Shown: positions 23,879 to 32,781 of the stretch, piece after piece | Position numbering within the stretch: position 1 is the first letter of the stretch | How the letters are laid out: every line of letters begins with the position of its first letter | Assembly: GCF_003925875.1 (NCBI RefSeq) | Contig: NZ_AP019309.1 | Location: 2,914,001-2,978,000, forward strand | DNA: 64,000 bases | Reading direction: 5' to 3' | From: Intestinibaculum porci | GTDB lineage: Bacteria > Bacillota_I > Bacilli_A > Erysipelotrichales > Coprobacillaceae | Translations under genes and position numbers: made by a program | Notes under the pieces: generated by a model | Database searches by the model: none | Seen by the model: the letters and a program-made list of their open reading frames with translations, nothing else | Told to the model about the DNA's origin: nothing

Positions 23879-24518
23879 ATGGAAATCAATCAGCTTATCA
23901 CTTTTGTGACGATCGCAAAATGTCAGTCATTTTCTAAAGCTGCCGCAAAATTAGATTATAGTCAGGCAGCGGTGACGATTCAGATTAAAAATCTTGAGAA
24001 AGAATTACAGTGTCAGCTTTTTGACCGTTTAGGCAAACAGGTTTCTTTAACGGCGCGGGGCAGTCAGTTTTATCCGCATGCGATGCAGATTCTCAAAGAT
24101 CTTGCCATCGCTAAGGAAAGTATTGCCTCATCGGATGAACTGCATGGCTTTTTACGTCTTGGGACAATTGATTCACTTTGTGCTTCGCTAAGTCACTTAC
24201 TGCTTCATTATCATAAACAGTTCCCCCATGTGACAATGAGTATCACCACCACTTCAATTGATGGGCTATTGATGAAACTCAAACAAAATGAAATAGATAT
24301 CGCCTATCTGGCCGATCGTTCCATTGAAGATATCCAATTAATGAAAGCTTTTGAAAAAGAGGAAGCGGCCTGCTTTGTCTGCGATGTCCATCATCCGCTT
24401 TTACAGGAGAAAAATCTTTCGCTTGATCGGTTATTAAAAGAGCCGCTCATTTTAACGGAGCGCAATGCCTCATACCGTACGTTATTAGATCTTGATTTAC
24501 AGAAAAAAGGCTATGAAG
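23879..24518 (+). pseudogene. LysR-type regulator, 5' part, interrupted by IS copy 1
   Basis: Residues 1-213 of a LysR regulator: the N-terminal winged helix-turn-helix (QLITFVTIAKCQSFSKAAAK, AAVTIQIKNLEKELQCQLFD) and most of the effector domain. The frame then runs 68 bp into the IS and stops at 24586. Joining 23879-24518 to 28529-28755 (one copy of the AAG target duplication) gives 867 bp, exactly 289 codons, a normal 288-aa LysR protein. It is divergent from the cysteine desulfidase gene, the usual position of a LysR regulator relative to its target. AGGAGGAATT precedes the ATG. Confidence 0.95.
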
Positions 24519-24584
24519 TAAACTGGTACCATTGTCAAGGACTATTTATTGACAGTGACGACTTGTTTTCAGCTCACAAAGGAT

Positions 24585-24621
24585 GAGGGCAAGATTCAAT
24601 TGAATCTTGCCCTCATTTTTT
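24585..24621 (+). terminator. Inward terminator at the left IS end
   Basis: A 30-bp perfect palindrome (gagggcaagattcaa, then its reverse complement) followed by six T on the plus strand. It stops transcripts entering the element from lysR. The same structure is at 34761-34797 in copy 2. Confidence 0.9.
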
Positions 24622-24716
24622 CGCTTCTATTCATCCATATCAGGAGTTTTATTGTACGACAAAAAGAACCACTTTACGTGATTTTTTAAACAAGAAGTGG
24701 ATGACTTGATGTATTA

Positions 24717-26506
24717 TTAATAGATTGCTCCTGTTCTGTTCACATACGATAGCTCTGGATAATTCTGCCAGTTTCTAGGATAGTACAGTGACTTGATCAC
24801 TGAATCGGATGCCTTGGTTAGGAACTTGAGTGCTGTATTCGTATCAGCCAATAGCGTATCCAGTTTTTCTACTTCTTTCGTATTTTCGTCAATCAGTCTC
24901 TGTAGCTTATTGATTCGAGCTAGAATAACCTTCTGATCCTTCTGTACCACTTTGAAAGGATGCTGTTCGCTCTTATACTCATAAGATGATTCACCAGACT
25001 CGTTTTGCTTGCTTCTGCGTCGAGCTCTTTCAGCACGCGCTTGTTCGCGTCTGGATTCCAGTTCTTCCTGGGTGATGAGTTCTTTGGCTGAGACGCCGAA
25101 ATAAACATCAGTCTGATAAATGCCTTCAGTAATATAGCGATAGTATTCTTCAGGAGTCTGTCCTGCCAGATCATACTGAGGTATTACTGTATTATACTGT
25201 TCCATAAAGTTTTTGATCATGGTTTCAACCGTATCAAAGTTAGGACATTTTTCAACTAATTCATTTAGAATAGATTTCATTCTTCCAAAAAAGCTTTCCA
25301 TTGGCGCATTATCGAGGCTGTTTCCGCGTCTGGATACTGACTGAATGAAGCCGTCATCTTCTAGAATTTCTCTGAATTCGGTGGAAAGGTATTGAGAGCC
25401 GTTGTCTGAATGAATATAGACATAAGGCTTTTTTCCATTTTCCTTCATGTATTTGCATGCCTTCTCAATTTCCTTTTCATGAAGATCCATCATCATGCAA
25501 TAAGCTCTTTCAACGAGGGTAACGTCCATTCTTTTAGAAATATGCCATCCAAGAATTTCATTGGTAAATGCGTCCTTAAATACGCATAGATAAGAGATGT
25601 TTTTATTGCCGTTATAGGAAATATAAGTGATATCAGTGAGAATAACCTTGCGCGGGTCTTGTCTGAAGTATCTTTTTACGTAATCGTTAACGTTATAATA
25701 AGGATGGTTGTATGTTGCCTGTCCCTTGTAGGCATCCTTATGGCGTAGGTTGGGGAACAAATTCAATTCCTGCATCAGACGCGTTACTTTTTTTTCACCA
25801 ACCGGCTGACCATTGATATTAAAATGCATGCGAGTAAAAAGAGCACAGAATGTTCTTCGCCCAGGCACGAAGCCAAAGGTTTTGACGATATCAATCATCT
25901 TATCCTTTATCATCTCATCTTCGGTAGCCTTTTGAATCTGGCTGGCAGATGGATTTTCACGTTTTTTCTTCCAGCACCTGTATTTTCTTGAAGTGATTTC
26001 AAATATCTTGCAGGCCTCACTGATTTTGACATCAGGATGATCTCTTATATACGTATCTGCGAGAAGACATTTATCTACCGCTATTTCTCGTTCTTCGATG
26101 ATGATACCTTCACCAGCAGTTTTGAGCCCTTTTTTTTTACGACTCCAACAACTGTTTCCAGATAGTCAATGCGTGAATTAAGATAGTCAACCATTTCCTG
26201 ATCGGAAAGATTGCCAACCTGATCACGCGGAACCATGCCGCTGACCTTCTTGGGCTTGCGTGCCTGTCCGCTGGCAGCGCGACCGGCAGCTGCGTAGGCG
26301 CGATCTTCTCCTAACGTGTTTACATCGTATCCGAGTGTCTTGTATGCCTTAATTGGTGACATGCCGCCATCCATCAGCTGTTTCATGCGGGCATAGAATT
26401 CCCTTGTGTAATAGATTCTGCCATCTGTTACCTTCTCAGTGTATTGGTTTTTAGAAGCCTCTTCTAAAGCTTTTTCCAGGTTAATCTGCTTATTTCTTTT
26501 TGCCAT
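24717..26506 (-). CDS. IS3-family OrfAB transposase made by -1 frameshift (copy 1)
   Basis: The frame of OrfB (visible ATG at 25913, stop 24717) stays open upstream into the slip site and joins OrfA at A9-GGG (26138-26127). The fused product is about 596 aa. The OrfB part has a HTH_21-like linker and the rve integrase core: VILTDITYISY (D), YIHSDNGSQYLS (D), NAPMESFFGRMKS (E), then EQYNTVIPQYDLAGQTPEEYY. The C-terminal 130 residues are charged and coiled coil (KLQRLIDENTKEVEKLDTLL). This is the enzyme form expected to do strand transfer. Confidence 0.85.
26081..26506 (-). CDS. IS3-type OrfA (copy 1)
   Basis: A 141-aa DNA-binding protein with a helix-turn-helix region (YTREFYARMKQLMDGGMSPIKAYKTLGY) and a leucine-zipper-like end (SRIDYLETVVGVV). 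It starts 46 bp after the 627-aa transposase stop, behind GGAGGAAAG. The A9 run at 26130-26138 near its end lets ribosomes shift to OrfB. In IS3 elements OrfA regulates and binds the ends. Confidence 0.85.
   Translation of the reverse strand: MAKRNKQINLEKALEEASKNQYTEKVTDGRIYYTREFYARMKQLMDGGMSPIKAYKTLGYDVNTLGEDRAYAAAGRAASGQARKPKKVSGMVPRDQVGNLSDQEMVDYLNSRIDYLETVVGVVKKKGSKLLVKVSSSKNEK
26127..26138 (-). other. Programmed -1 frameshift site (A9-GGG)
   Basis: On the minus strand nine A followed by GGG. OrfA reads GTA AAA AAA AAG GGC; a -1 slip reads AAA GGG CTC and stays open to 24717. The OrfB frame is offset by 593 nt from the OrfA start, i.e. the -1 phase. Copy 2 has the identical site at 36303-36314. 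Confidence 0.8.
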
Positions 26507-26552
26507 AATGCTTTCCTCCGCCTGATATGTATTTATTGGTGTCTGTAGTATA

Positions 26553-28436
26553 TCATGACAGTATCAGGTTGGCACGCGCTTTAGCTCTTTTTGTTGCAAG
26601 AGCCTTCGTTTTTTCATACTTATCAGTTTCCTTGGACATGTATAAATCAAACTGCTCAGGCGGCATGGCTTCAAGATACGATTCGTATTTCACGGGTGTC
26701 ATTTTATTTCTTGTCCACTGTGGTCTCTCGTTGTTGTAGTATTCCACATAGGAAAGCACCATTTCCCTCAGCTCCTCAATGGAACTGCAGCTGGTATAGT
26801 CACATTCATCCTTGAAATGGCCAAAAAAGCTTTCCTGTGAACTGTTGTCTTCACAGATGCCTCTTCTGGACATTGATTCTCTGAATCCCAGCTCCTTTAC
26901 CTTTTTCTGAAATGCTTCATTGAGATACAGTGCCCCCTGGTCGCTATGGAAGATGGCATTATCGCGAAAGGTGTAGCGTTCAAGCTGCTTCAGCGTCTCC
27001 ATAGTCATTGCCGAATCATTGTTTTCGCTCACCACGGCAGCTAATATGCGCCCTGTTACCGCATCTTTGACTGCTGAAAGATAGCCTCTGCCATTTGCTC
27101 CAAAAAACAGATAGGAAACATCAGTGAGAATGTGCGTAAAAGGCATGGCCAGTCTGAATTTTCGTTTAAGAAGATTAGGGCACTTGTATTTTTCAAGATG
27201 CTCACGAGCAGCCTTAAGGGACTGACGGGGAGCTCGAACTCCTGAATTAAGTCCATGCTTTCTCATCAGACGTGCTATTTTCTTAATTGAAAAGCTTTTG
27301 CCTGTAATCTCAGGCATCATCATGTGGATAGTTCTCTTGCCTTTGGGATAGCCTTTGTAATTCATTGTATCAATAATGGCCCTGACCTCTTCTTCTTCAT
27401 TCTGATTCCTTAGCTCTTCATATCTGCCGTAGGCATCGTTTCTTAAAATAGAGTAGAAGGTGGATCTTGACAGGCCTGCTTCACTAATGATTTGGCTTAA
27501 AGGCATAATGTGACTGTCCGCTAACGAGTCAAGCATTATGAAGGCTTCTCTTCTTAGGCTGGCGCTAAGATCCCATATGCATTGGGATATAGACTTCAGA
27601 AAACAAGCCATTTTATTGTATAGTGCCTCATAAAGATTTAGGGCAATGGCTTTGAGTCGATCAGATGAGCCTGCCTCTAAATGAATGGAACATGTATGAT
27701 CAGATTGAGTAATTTGCTTTTTTATGCGCTGTTTCGTGGAGATAGTAAGAATTGCAGAATCAATATCAAAGATTTTGAGAATATCATTAATGTGCATATC
27801 AGAGAAAATTGATGCCTCGCTGTAGAATACATCCGTCAGTTTGATTCTATGTGCAGTTATCCTTTCAACCATTGGGTGGTCTGTATATTCTTCGATTATA
27901 TTCTGATCAAACGTTTGCTTTTCATGCGGCTCAATATCCCCGTCAAATACTCTTTTTAGCGCATGAATACGCTGATAGCCAATTCGTTCTGGATCAAAGC
28001 CATCTGATTTAAGGACATCCTCGATTGCCTGATCAGGATATAAGCTATAGAGCTTTTCAGTATAGTCTTTTGAAAATGAAATGCCACGACGTGCGCGAAT
28101 GAATTTTCCGGTCGAGACGAGGAACTGATCATAGTTTTTATCTGTTTTATTACGTTTGGCAGAGTTACCCATACGTCCGTTAGTAGGTTTCCCATCGCGT
28201 TTAAAATTTCTTTGAATACGACTAATAATTTGTGCGTTAAAGAGAGAGTAGTCAATGCCATTTTCCTTCATGACCTCTCTAATTGATGAAATGCTTTTAT
28301 ATTTAATCCATCTCTCCCACATCATGATCCTGAATTCATAGGTAAATGAAATACGATTTGATCTCACCAGTTTGACGAATTTATTGGCTGAAAGTATTTT
28401 AATGGCTTCATCAGATATTACAGTTCCTTTAGACAT
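26553..28436 (-). CDS. Second, longer IS3-like transposase (copy 1)
   Basis: The start at 28436 (MSKGTVISDEAI) follows GAAGGT; the longer frame from 28472 is unlikely. The 627-aa protein has an N-terminal DNA-binding region (FTYEFRIMMWERWIKYKSIS, then a basic segment), a middle part with HTH_21-like MRKHGLNSGVRAPRQS, and an rve core: HILTDVSYLFFG (D), IFHSDQGALYLN (D), SSQESFFGHFKDECD (E), YNNERPQWTRNKMTP. It is a complete DDE transposase in one frame, different from the OrfAB encoded downstream. Copy 1 has Lys where copy 2 has Asn (NYKGYPKGK). Confidence 0.88.
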   Translation of the reverse strand: MSKGTVISDEAIKILSANKFVKLVRSNRISFTYEFRIMMWERWIKYKSISSIREVMKENGIDYSLFNAQIISRIQRNFKRDGKPTNGRMGNSAKRNKTDKNYDQFLVSTGKFIRARRGISFSKDYTEKLYSLYPDQAIEDVLKSDGFDPERIGYQRIHALKRVFDGDIEPHEKQTFDQNIIEEYTDHPMVERITAHRIKLTDVFYSEASIFSDMHINDILKIFDIDSAILTISTKQRIKKQITQSDHTCSIHLEAGSSDRLKAIALNLYEALYNKMACFLKSISQCIWDLSASLRREAFIMLDSLADSHIMPLSQIISEAGLSRSTFYSILRNDAYGRYEELRNQNEEEEVRAIIDTMNYKGYPKGKRTIHMMMPEITGKSFSIKKIARLMRKHGLNSGVRAPRQSLKAAREHLEKYKCPNLLKRKFRLAMPFTHILTDVSYLFFGANGRGYLSAVKDAVTGRILAAVVSENNDSAMTMETLKQLERYTFRDNAIFHSDQGALYLNEAFQKKVKELGFRESMSRRGICEDNSSQESFFGHFKDECDYTSCSSIEELREMVLSYVEYYNNERPQWTRNKMTPVKYESYLEAMPPEQFDLYMSKETDKYEKTKALATKRAKARANLILS

Positions 28437-28459
28437 AACAATTATTACCTTCATTACAA

Positions 28460-28524
28460 AAAATGGCACCATAGGTTAGGTGACATTACTGTCAATGTAA
28501 TGTTCCTTTCTATGGTACCATTTT
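28460..28524 (-). terminator. Inward terminator at the right IS end
   Basis: On the minus strand AAAATGGTACCATAG (28524-28510), which includes the terminal repeat, pairs with CTATGGTGCCATTTT (28474-28460; one G-U pair) and is followed by T6. Only transcripts starting outside the IS contain both arms, so outside transcription is stopped while an internal TTGACA-type promoter in the loop (28492-28497) escapes. Copy 2 repeats it at 38636-38700. Confidence 0.7.
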
Positions 28525-28528
28525 AAAG

Positions 28529-28755
28529 TGCATCCAATCATTGAATCAGAAAATACTGATCTGATCCTCTCAATGATTCAAAATACACAAAACATAACCT
28601 TTTTACCCTATTATTTAATTCAACCCTATATCAAAGATGGCACCTTAGCGAAGTTGCCGCTTGATTATACGATTCCGATTACCCGACAGCTCCTCTATCA
28701 CAAGGAGAAGTGGGTTTCCCCGGAAATGCAGGCATTTATTGCTTTGCTTGATTAA
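28529..28755 (+). pseudogene. LysR-type regulator, 3' part
   Basis: The last 75 codons of the regulator disrupted at 24518. It reads (V)HPIIESENTDLILSMIQN through SPEMQAFIALLD and ends at 28755, overlapping the convergent cystathionine beta-lyase gene by 20 bp. A GTG at 28528 could serve as a start, but the fragment lacks the DNA-binding domain. Confidence 0.95.
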
Positions 28756-29956
28756 AAACATAACGATCTAAGCGTTCAAACGCTTCGACAATTCTTGAAT
28801 AAGGGGATGCTAAATTGAGACGAATCCCATAAGGATCTTTGAACATAACCCCATCCTGCCAGCCGACACCAACATCCCAGCCGGCTTTTTCTAATTCCTG
28901 AATCGTCATGTTATGTGCTTTTAAATAGTCTTCACAATGCATAAATAACATATAGGTCCCTTGTGGCACACCGACTTCAATACCTGGATAATTATCTTTA
29001 ATATGATTGTAAGCATACATCACATTTTTGGTCAAAACATGACGTAATTCTTCCAGCCACTGATAACCTTCTTCTTTATAAGCACCAATAAGTCCATGCA
29101 TCGATAAGACATTCATTTCATTATAATGACATAAGCTGGATTCCTTGAGCACTCTTTCTCTTAACCAATCATTATAAATGATATGGTAGGAGCCTACTAA
29201 ACCTGCTAAGTTAAAGGTTTTAGATGGGGCATAGAAAGCCGCTGTATGTTCTCTGGCATAATTTGAAACCGACTGCAGAGGAATATGATGATAGCCGTCT
29301 AAGGTGAGATCTGACCAGATTTCATCAGAGATCACCCATACCTGATGCTTTTCAAAGATCGCCATCGCTTTTTCTAATTCTTCTCTTTCCCATACTCGAC
29401 CGCAAGGATTAAAAGGAGAGCAGAAGATGGCGCAATGAATATGATTTTTCACAATCTTCTCTTCCATGTCCGCATAGTTCATGCGCCAGATATTATCTTC
29501 ATCTAAATATAAAGGTGAAGAGACGATATCATAGCCATTATTTTCTAAGGTATGGGTAAAGCCAATATATGTAGGTGAATGGAGTAAAACATGATCCCCT
29601 TTAGAACATAAGACATTTAAAGCCGAAACCACGCCGCCTAAAACACCATTTTCATAACCAATATGAACAGGCTTTAACCCTTTGACGCCGTTATGTCTTT
29701 CCTGCCAGCAAATAATCGATTCATAATATTCTTTGGTTGGACTAAAGTAGCCAAAAGCAGGATGCTTAGTACGCTCGATAATTTCTTCCTGCACTGTTGG
29801 CACAGTTGGGAAGTTCATATCTGCGACCCACATCGGAATTGGGTCAAAACCTTCTTTTGGGGCTTCTGGCGCCATGCCTCCGCCTTTACCGATCGCATCA
29901 ATAGCAATGGCGTCATGACCGCGACGATCCATAATAGTTTCAAAATCAAATTTCAT
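28736..29956 (-). CDS. MalY/PatB-type cystathionine beta-lyase (PLP aminotransferase fold)
   Basis: A 406-aa fold-type I PLP enzyme. Diagnostic are PIPMWVADMNFPT near the N-terminus, HPAFGYFSPTKEYYESI, CSPFNPCGRVW, VISDEIWSDLTLDGYHH and the Schiff-base lysine in YAPSKTFNLAGL, then GVGWQDGVMF and RLNLASP. It cleaves cystathionine (and cysteine) to homocysteine, pyruvate and ammonia. Its position next to a cysteine desulfidase and a LysR gene supports a sulfur-amino-acid role. It is followed upstream on the same strand by the esterase gene (8-bp gap), so a three-gene unit HxlR - esterase - lyase is likely. Confidence 0.88.
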   Translation of the reverse strand: MKFDFETIMDRRGHDAIAIDAIGKGGGMAPEAPKEGFDPIPMWVADMNFPTVPTVQEEIIERTKHPAFGYFSPTKEYYESIICWQERHNGVKGLKPVHIGYENGVLGGVVSALNVLCSKGDHVLLHSPTYIGFTHTLENNGYDIVSSPLYLDEDNIWRMNYADMEEKIVKNHIHCAIFCSPFNPCGRVWEREELEKAMAIFEKHQVWVISDEIWSDLTLDGYHHIPLQSVSNYAREHTAAFYAPSKTFNLAGLVGSYHIIYNDWLRERVLKESSLCHYNEMNVLSMHGLIGAYKEEGYQWLEELRHVLTKNVMYAYNHIKDNYPGIEVGVPQGTYMLFMHCEDYLKAHNMTIQELEKAGWDVGVGWQDGVMFKDPYGIRLNLASPYSRIVEAFERLDRYVFNQAKQ

Positions 29957-29964
29957 ATTCTACC

Positions 29965-30588
29965 TCACTTCATTGCCCAGATAATACCCTGAGCTAAACG
30001 TTTTTCACTGTCTTTAAAATGATTGCCTGGATTCATTTCAAAGATACACTGATGCTCTTTTTGATAAAGCTGATACAGTGTTTCACTGCACTCCTGCACT
30101 GTTTTCATTAACGGATGACGACTCTTCGCCTCTTTATCTCCTAATGATAAATAAATATGGGTAATGCCCGGACTGACTTGATGACTTTGGGCATAATCGA
30201 CAAAATCAGGGAACCAGACAGATCCTGAAGCGGAGACAATGCGGGTAAACAGCGTCGTCTGATACATCGCATAAAGAGCAAATAATCCCGCTAAAGAATA
30301 ACCCGCTAAGATACATTCTCCAGGCGCATCAAGCTCCTGTAAAATCGTTGGAATCAGGGTTTCTAGCTGCGCTAAATAAGCATCGGCCTGACCGCCAAAA
30401 TCATTTTGTTTAAAAACAGAAGCAGGCCAAGGTGATAAATCACGCTGCCAGTCAAAGCCTTCTAGGCAGACTAAAATGAGCTGATCATGGGGTAATAAAG
30501 CCCATAAGTCGTCTCCTTCATGATGATCACAGTTGACAAAAACAACTGGTACATGAGGCTGATCCCCATAAATCTTATGCGTGACCAT
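29965..30588 (-). CDS. Alpha/beta-hydrolase esterase
   Basis: The start at 30588 (MVTHKIYGDQP) has AGGGGT upstream and overlaps the HxlR stop by 14 bp; the longer frame from 30636 would run inside HxlR. The 207-aa protein has the nucleophile elbow ILAGYSLAGLFALY (G-Y-S-L-A-G), an acidic residue region SLGDKEAKSRHP and a late GNHF His. It resembles small putative esterases of the EstA/Fes-like type. Substrate unknown; co-translation with HxlR suggests that it removes a toxic or signalling ester. Confidence 0.78.
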   Translation of the reverse strand: MVTHKIYGDQPHVPVVFVNCDHHEGDDLWALLPHDQLILVCLEGFDWQRDLSPWPASVFKQNDFGGQADAYLAQLETLIPTILQELDAPGECILAGYSLAGLFALYAMYQTTLFTRIVSASGSVWFPDFVDYAQSHQVSPGITHIYLSLGDKEAKSRHPLMKTVQECSETLYQLYQKEHQCIFEMNPGNHFKDSEKRLAQGIIWAMK

Positions 30589-30934
30589 AAGACCCCTGCT
30601 TAATAAAATCGATATATTTATTTCCCCAGTTTTCAATCGATTTTAGGACGGGTAAAAATTCTTCACCAATGGGTGTTAAGGAATATTCTACGCGTGGCGG
30701 TACTTCGGGGTAGACTTCACGATGGACTAAGCCTTCTTCTTCCATGTAACGCAGCTGCGTTGTTAAGGTTGCCTGGGTAATATCAATATTCCGCTGCAGC
30801 TCTTTAAAGCGTTTCGTGCCCAAAGATAACTCATGCATAATGAGAATTGCCCATTTTCCCTTTAATAACTGCTGCGCTGTCACATATGGACACTTGCCAA
30901 AGAGACCTTTGGCTCTTGCTTCTTCTTTTTTCAT
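30575..30934 (-). CDS. HxlR-family transcriptional regulator
   Basis: A 119-aa winged helix-turn-helix protein; ATG 30934 is chosen because GGAGG sits eight bases before it (an upstream TTG at 30949 is less likely). The family signature CPYVTAQQLLKGKWAILIMHEL, then FKELQRNIDITQATLTTQLRYMEEEGLVHR and SLTPIGEEFLPVL, are all present. HxlR proteins sense aldehydes, redox change or small molecules, often through the N-terminal Cys (here in KCPYV). It heads the operon with the esterase and cystathionine beta-lyase and probably controls it. Confidence 0.9.
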   Translation of the reverse strand: MKKEEARAKGLFGKCPYVTAQQLLKGKWAILIMHELSLGTKRFKELQRNIDITQATLTTQLRYMEEEGLVHREVYPEVPPRVEYSLTPIGEEFLPVLKSIENWGNKYIDFIKQGSYGHA

Positions 30935-31127
30935 TACTTCCGCCTCCAATACTCAAGTGTTTGATACTAAGATAAGGAAAAAATCCTACTTGTTATTTCA
31001 CATTTATTGTATATGATTATAAATAGAAGTACAAGAATTAACGTAAGTATTCTTTTTGAACTTTTATGACTTCATGATCAAAATTCAAGAATCTCAATAA
31101 GTAACGTAACAACTCATGAAGCACAGG

Positions 31128-31157
31128 AAAAGGTGCAGCGCCCGGGCTGCACCTTTT
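31128..31157. terminator. Terminator after the PepD gene
   Basis: A 12-bp stem (aaaaggtgcagc / gctgcacctttt) with a six-base loop and T-rich ends on both strands, abutting the PepD stop. The gap 30950-31127 shows nothing else. Confidence 0.85.
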
Positions 31158-32578
31158 TACGCGTCAGAACGAGAGAACGCATTCTTCATTCCATTAGACG
31201 CTTCATATAAAACATGATCTAAACACTGATCTGTTTCCTCTTTTAACATATCCGCTAACTGCTGATTGATTTCATCTACATTGCCATTAAGATCATTATC
31301 AAACGTGTTGATCAAGTGATGCGCTTTAGAGGCTACACTATTTTGATAACGTTCAATATGGATAGCTGTGGTCTGGAAATGCGCATCCGCTAAAGCACCA
31401 ATAATCCGGTTAACCCAATAGAAGTTATCCGTTGATACACGTTTAGTGGTATGACCATAATATTCCGGAACCGCTTTTCCACCGGTAAAGAATGGTACTA
31501 AAGTATTAAAGACATTACAGCCATAAGTAAACCATTCAATCGCCTGCTTACGCTTTTCCGCGTATCCTCTTAACTGGATCACACCTAAGAAATCGGTACG
31601 GTTAATTCCGATTGGACGATATTTTCCACGATTTGATGGATCACCGGTATGACCATAAACATCATATGGCGTGCCCTGATAGTGGAATGATAAGGCATGT
31701 TTCACATCTTCGATCGTGATCTTTCTTTCTGGCACTAATGACCATGGCAAATCATCATCTTCTGGTTTGAACTGCGCATCATCACCAGTCCAGGTATAGG
31801 TGCGCGGATTGAAATATTTTAAAATCATCCAGGCTCTTGGCGTATTGTAAACATGATCTGAATCACTATGAGAACCAAACGCTAAACGGGCATTGAACTG
31901 ACCATCCATCGCTAAATCAAGGTGATTCTTTTCGATGAATGTCATTAAATCAGTAGAACACATATGATCACGTTTAGCACTGTAAGCATCATTTAAATCG
32001 AAATCTTTAATCCCCTGCTGGTTTGGCATGACGACATATTCATCATCTTTCACTCTTTTCGCAATCCAATGATGACCGCCGATCGTCTCTAACCACCAGA
32101 TTTCTTTAGTATCGCTAAAGGCAATTCCGTTCATTTCATAAGTGCCATATTCTTCTAATAAAGCGCCTAACCGCTCTACGCCTTCACGAGCTGAATGAAT
32201 ATAAGGCAGCGTAACGACGACTAAGTCTTCTTCACCTAAACCGTTTTTCACTAATGGATCCGCGCCTAAAACTAAAGCGTTTGAGGTGATTGTTTCGGTA
32301 GCTGTCATCGCCACGTTTTCTTCGTTGACGCCGCAGGCTGCCCAAATGCCTTCGCCATCTAGGGCATTTGGCATCGCCGAATAAGCCATTGGATTGTCCG
32401 GTAAGCTTACCTGACATTTAGAAATAACTGATGTATAGTCTCTTGGCTGATCTTCTGGCAAAACGATCGCCAGTTTTTTCGCCGCAAATTTACCGGCTGA
32501 GGCATCATCATTACGGGCAATGATGGTCGAACCATCATATGAGGCATCTTTGCCTACTAATATTGTTGTACAAGCCAT
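31157..32578 (-). CDS. pepD: C69-family dipeptidase PepD
   Basis: The start at 32578 gives MACTTILVGKDASYDGST, which matches the lactic-acid-bacterial C69 dipeptidases; GAAGGT precedes it. Cys3 is the N-terminal nucleophile exposed by processing, as in Ntn hydrolases, followed by IIARNDDAS and later NTPRAWMILKYFNPRTY and GKYRPIGINRT family motifs. The 473-aa enzyme cleaves a broad range of dipeptides in the cytosol, completing peptide use. A single-gene unit with its own terminator. Confidence 0.9.
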   Translation of the reverse strand: MACTTILVGKDASYDGSTIIARNDDASAGKFAAKKLAIVLPEDQPRDYTSVISKCQVSLPDNPMAYSAMPNALDGEGIWAACGVNEENVAMTATETITSNALVLGADPLVKNGLGEEDLVVVTLPYIHSAREGVERLGALLEEYGTYEMNGIAFSDTKEIWWLETIGGHHWIAKRVKDDEYVVMPNQQGIKDFDLNDAYSAKRDHMCSTDLMTFIEKNHLDLAMDGQFNARLAFGSHSDSDHVYNTPRAWMILKYFNPRTYTWTGDDAQFKPEDDDLPWSLVPERKITIEDVKHALSFHYQGTPYDVYGHTGDPSNRGKYRPIGINRTDFLGVIQLRGYAEKRKQAIEWFTYGCNVFNTLVPFFTGGKAVPEYYGHTTKRVSTDNFYWVNRIIGALADAHFQTTAIHIERYQNSVASKAHHLINTFDNDLNGNVDEINQQLADMLKEETDQCLDHVLYEASNGMKNAFSRSDA

Positions 32579-32781
32579 AATTATTACCTTCTTTCTGAGG
32601 AGTATTTTACCATTGTTTATCACTTTCTTCAATTTGGAAACCTTCCTATTTTACTTTCCCCTATTCTTTCGATTCTGCCAAGTTTTAAAGATGAATTTTC
32701 GATTAATATTAAATATTTCACATATCAGACATGTTTCTATGATAATATTAATATGACATCAAAATAAAAGGAGGATGAAAA

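Larger units (their letters stand above)
24519..28525 (-). mobile_element. 4,007-bp IS3-like element with two transposase genes, copy 1
   Basis: Limits are fixed by comparison with copy 2 (34695-38701), which has the same length and only four base differences that I noticed (24674, 25158, 25293, 27354). The ends are TAAACTGGTACCAT on the left and, inverted, TAAAATGGTACCAT on the right: 14 bp with one mismatch, plus a shared ATTGACAGT about 20 bp further in. The target duplication is AAG (24516-24518 and 28526-28528). It carries, in one minus-strand order, a 627-aa transposase, an OrfA and a frameshifted OrfAB. Inward-facing terminators guard both ends. Confidence 0.95.

Noticed and set aside
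30588-30636. Longer start for the esterase
   Set aside because: It would lie inside the HxlR frame; the downstream ATG has a ribosome site.
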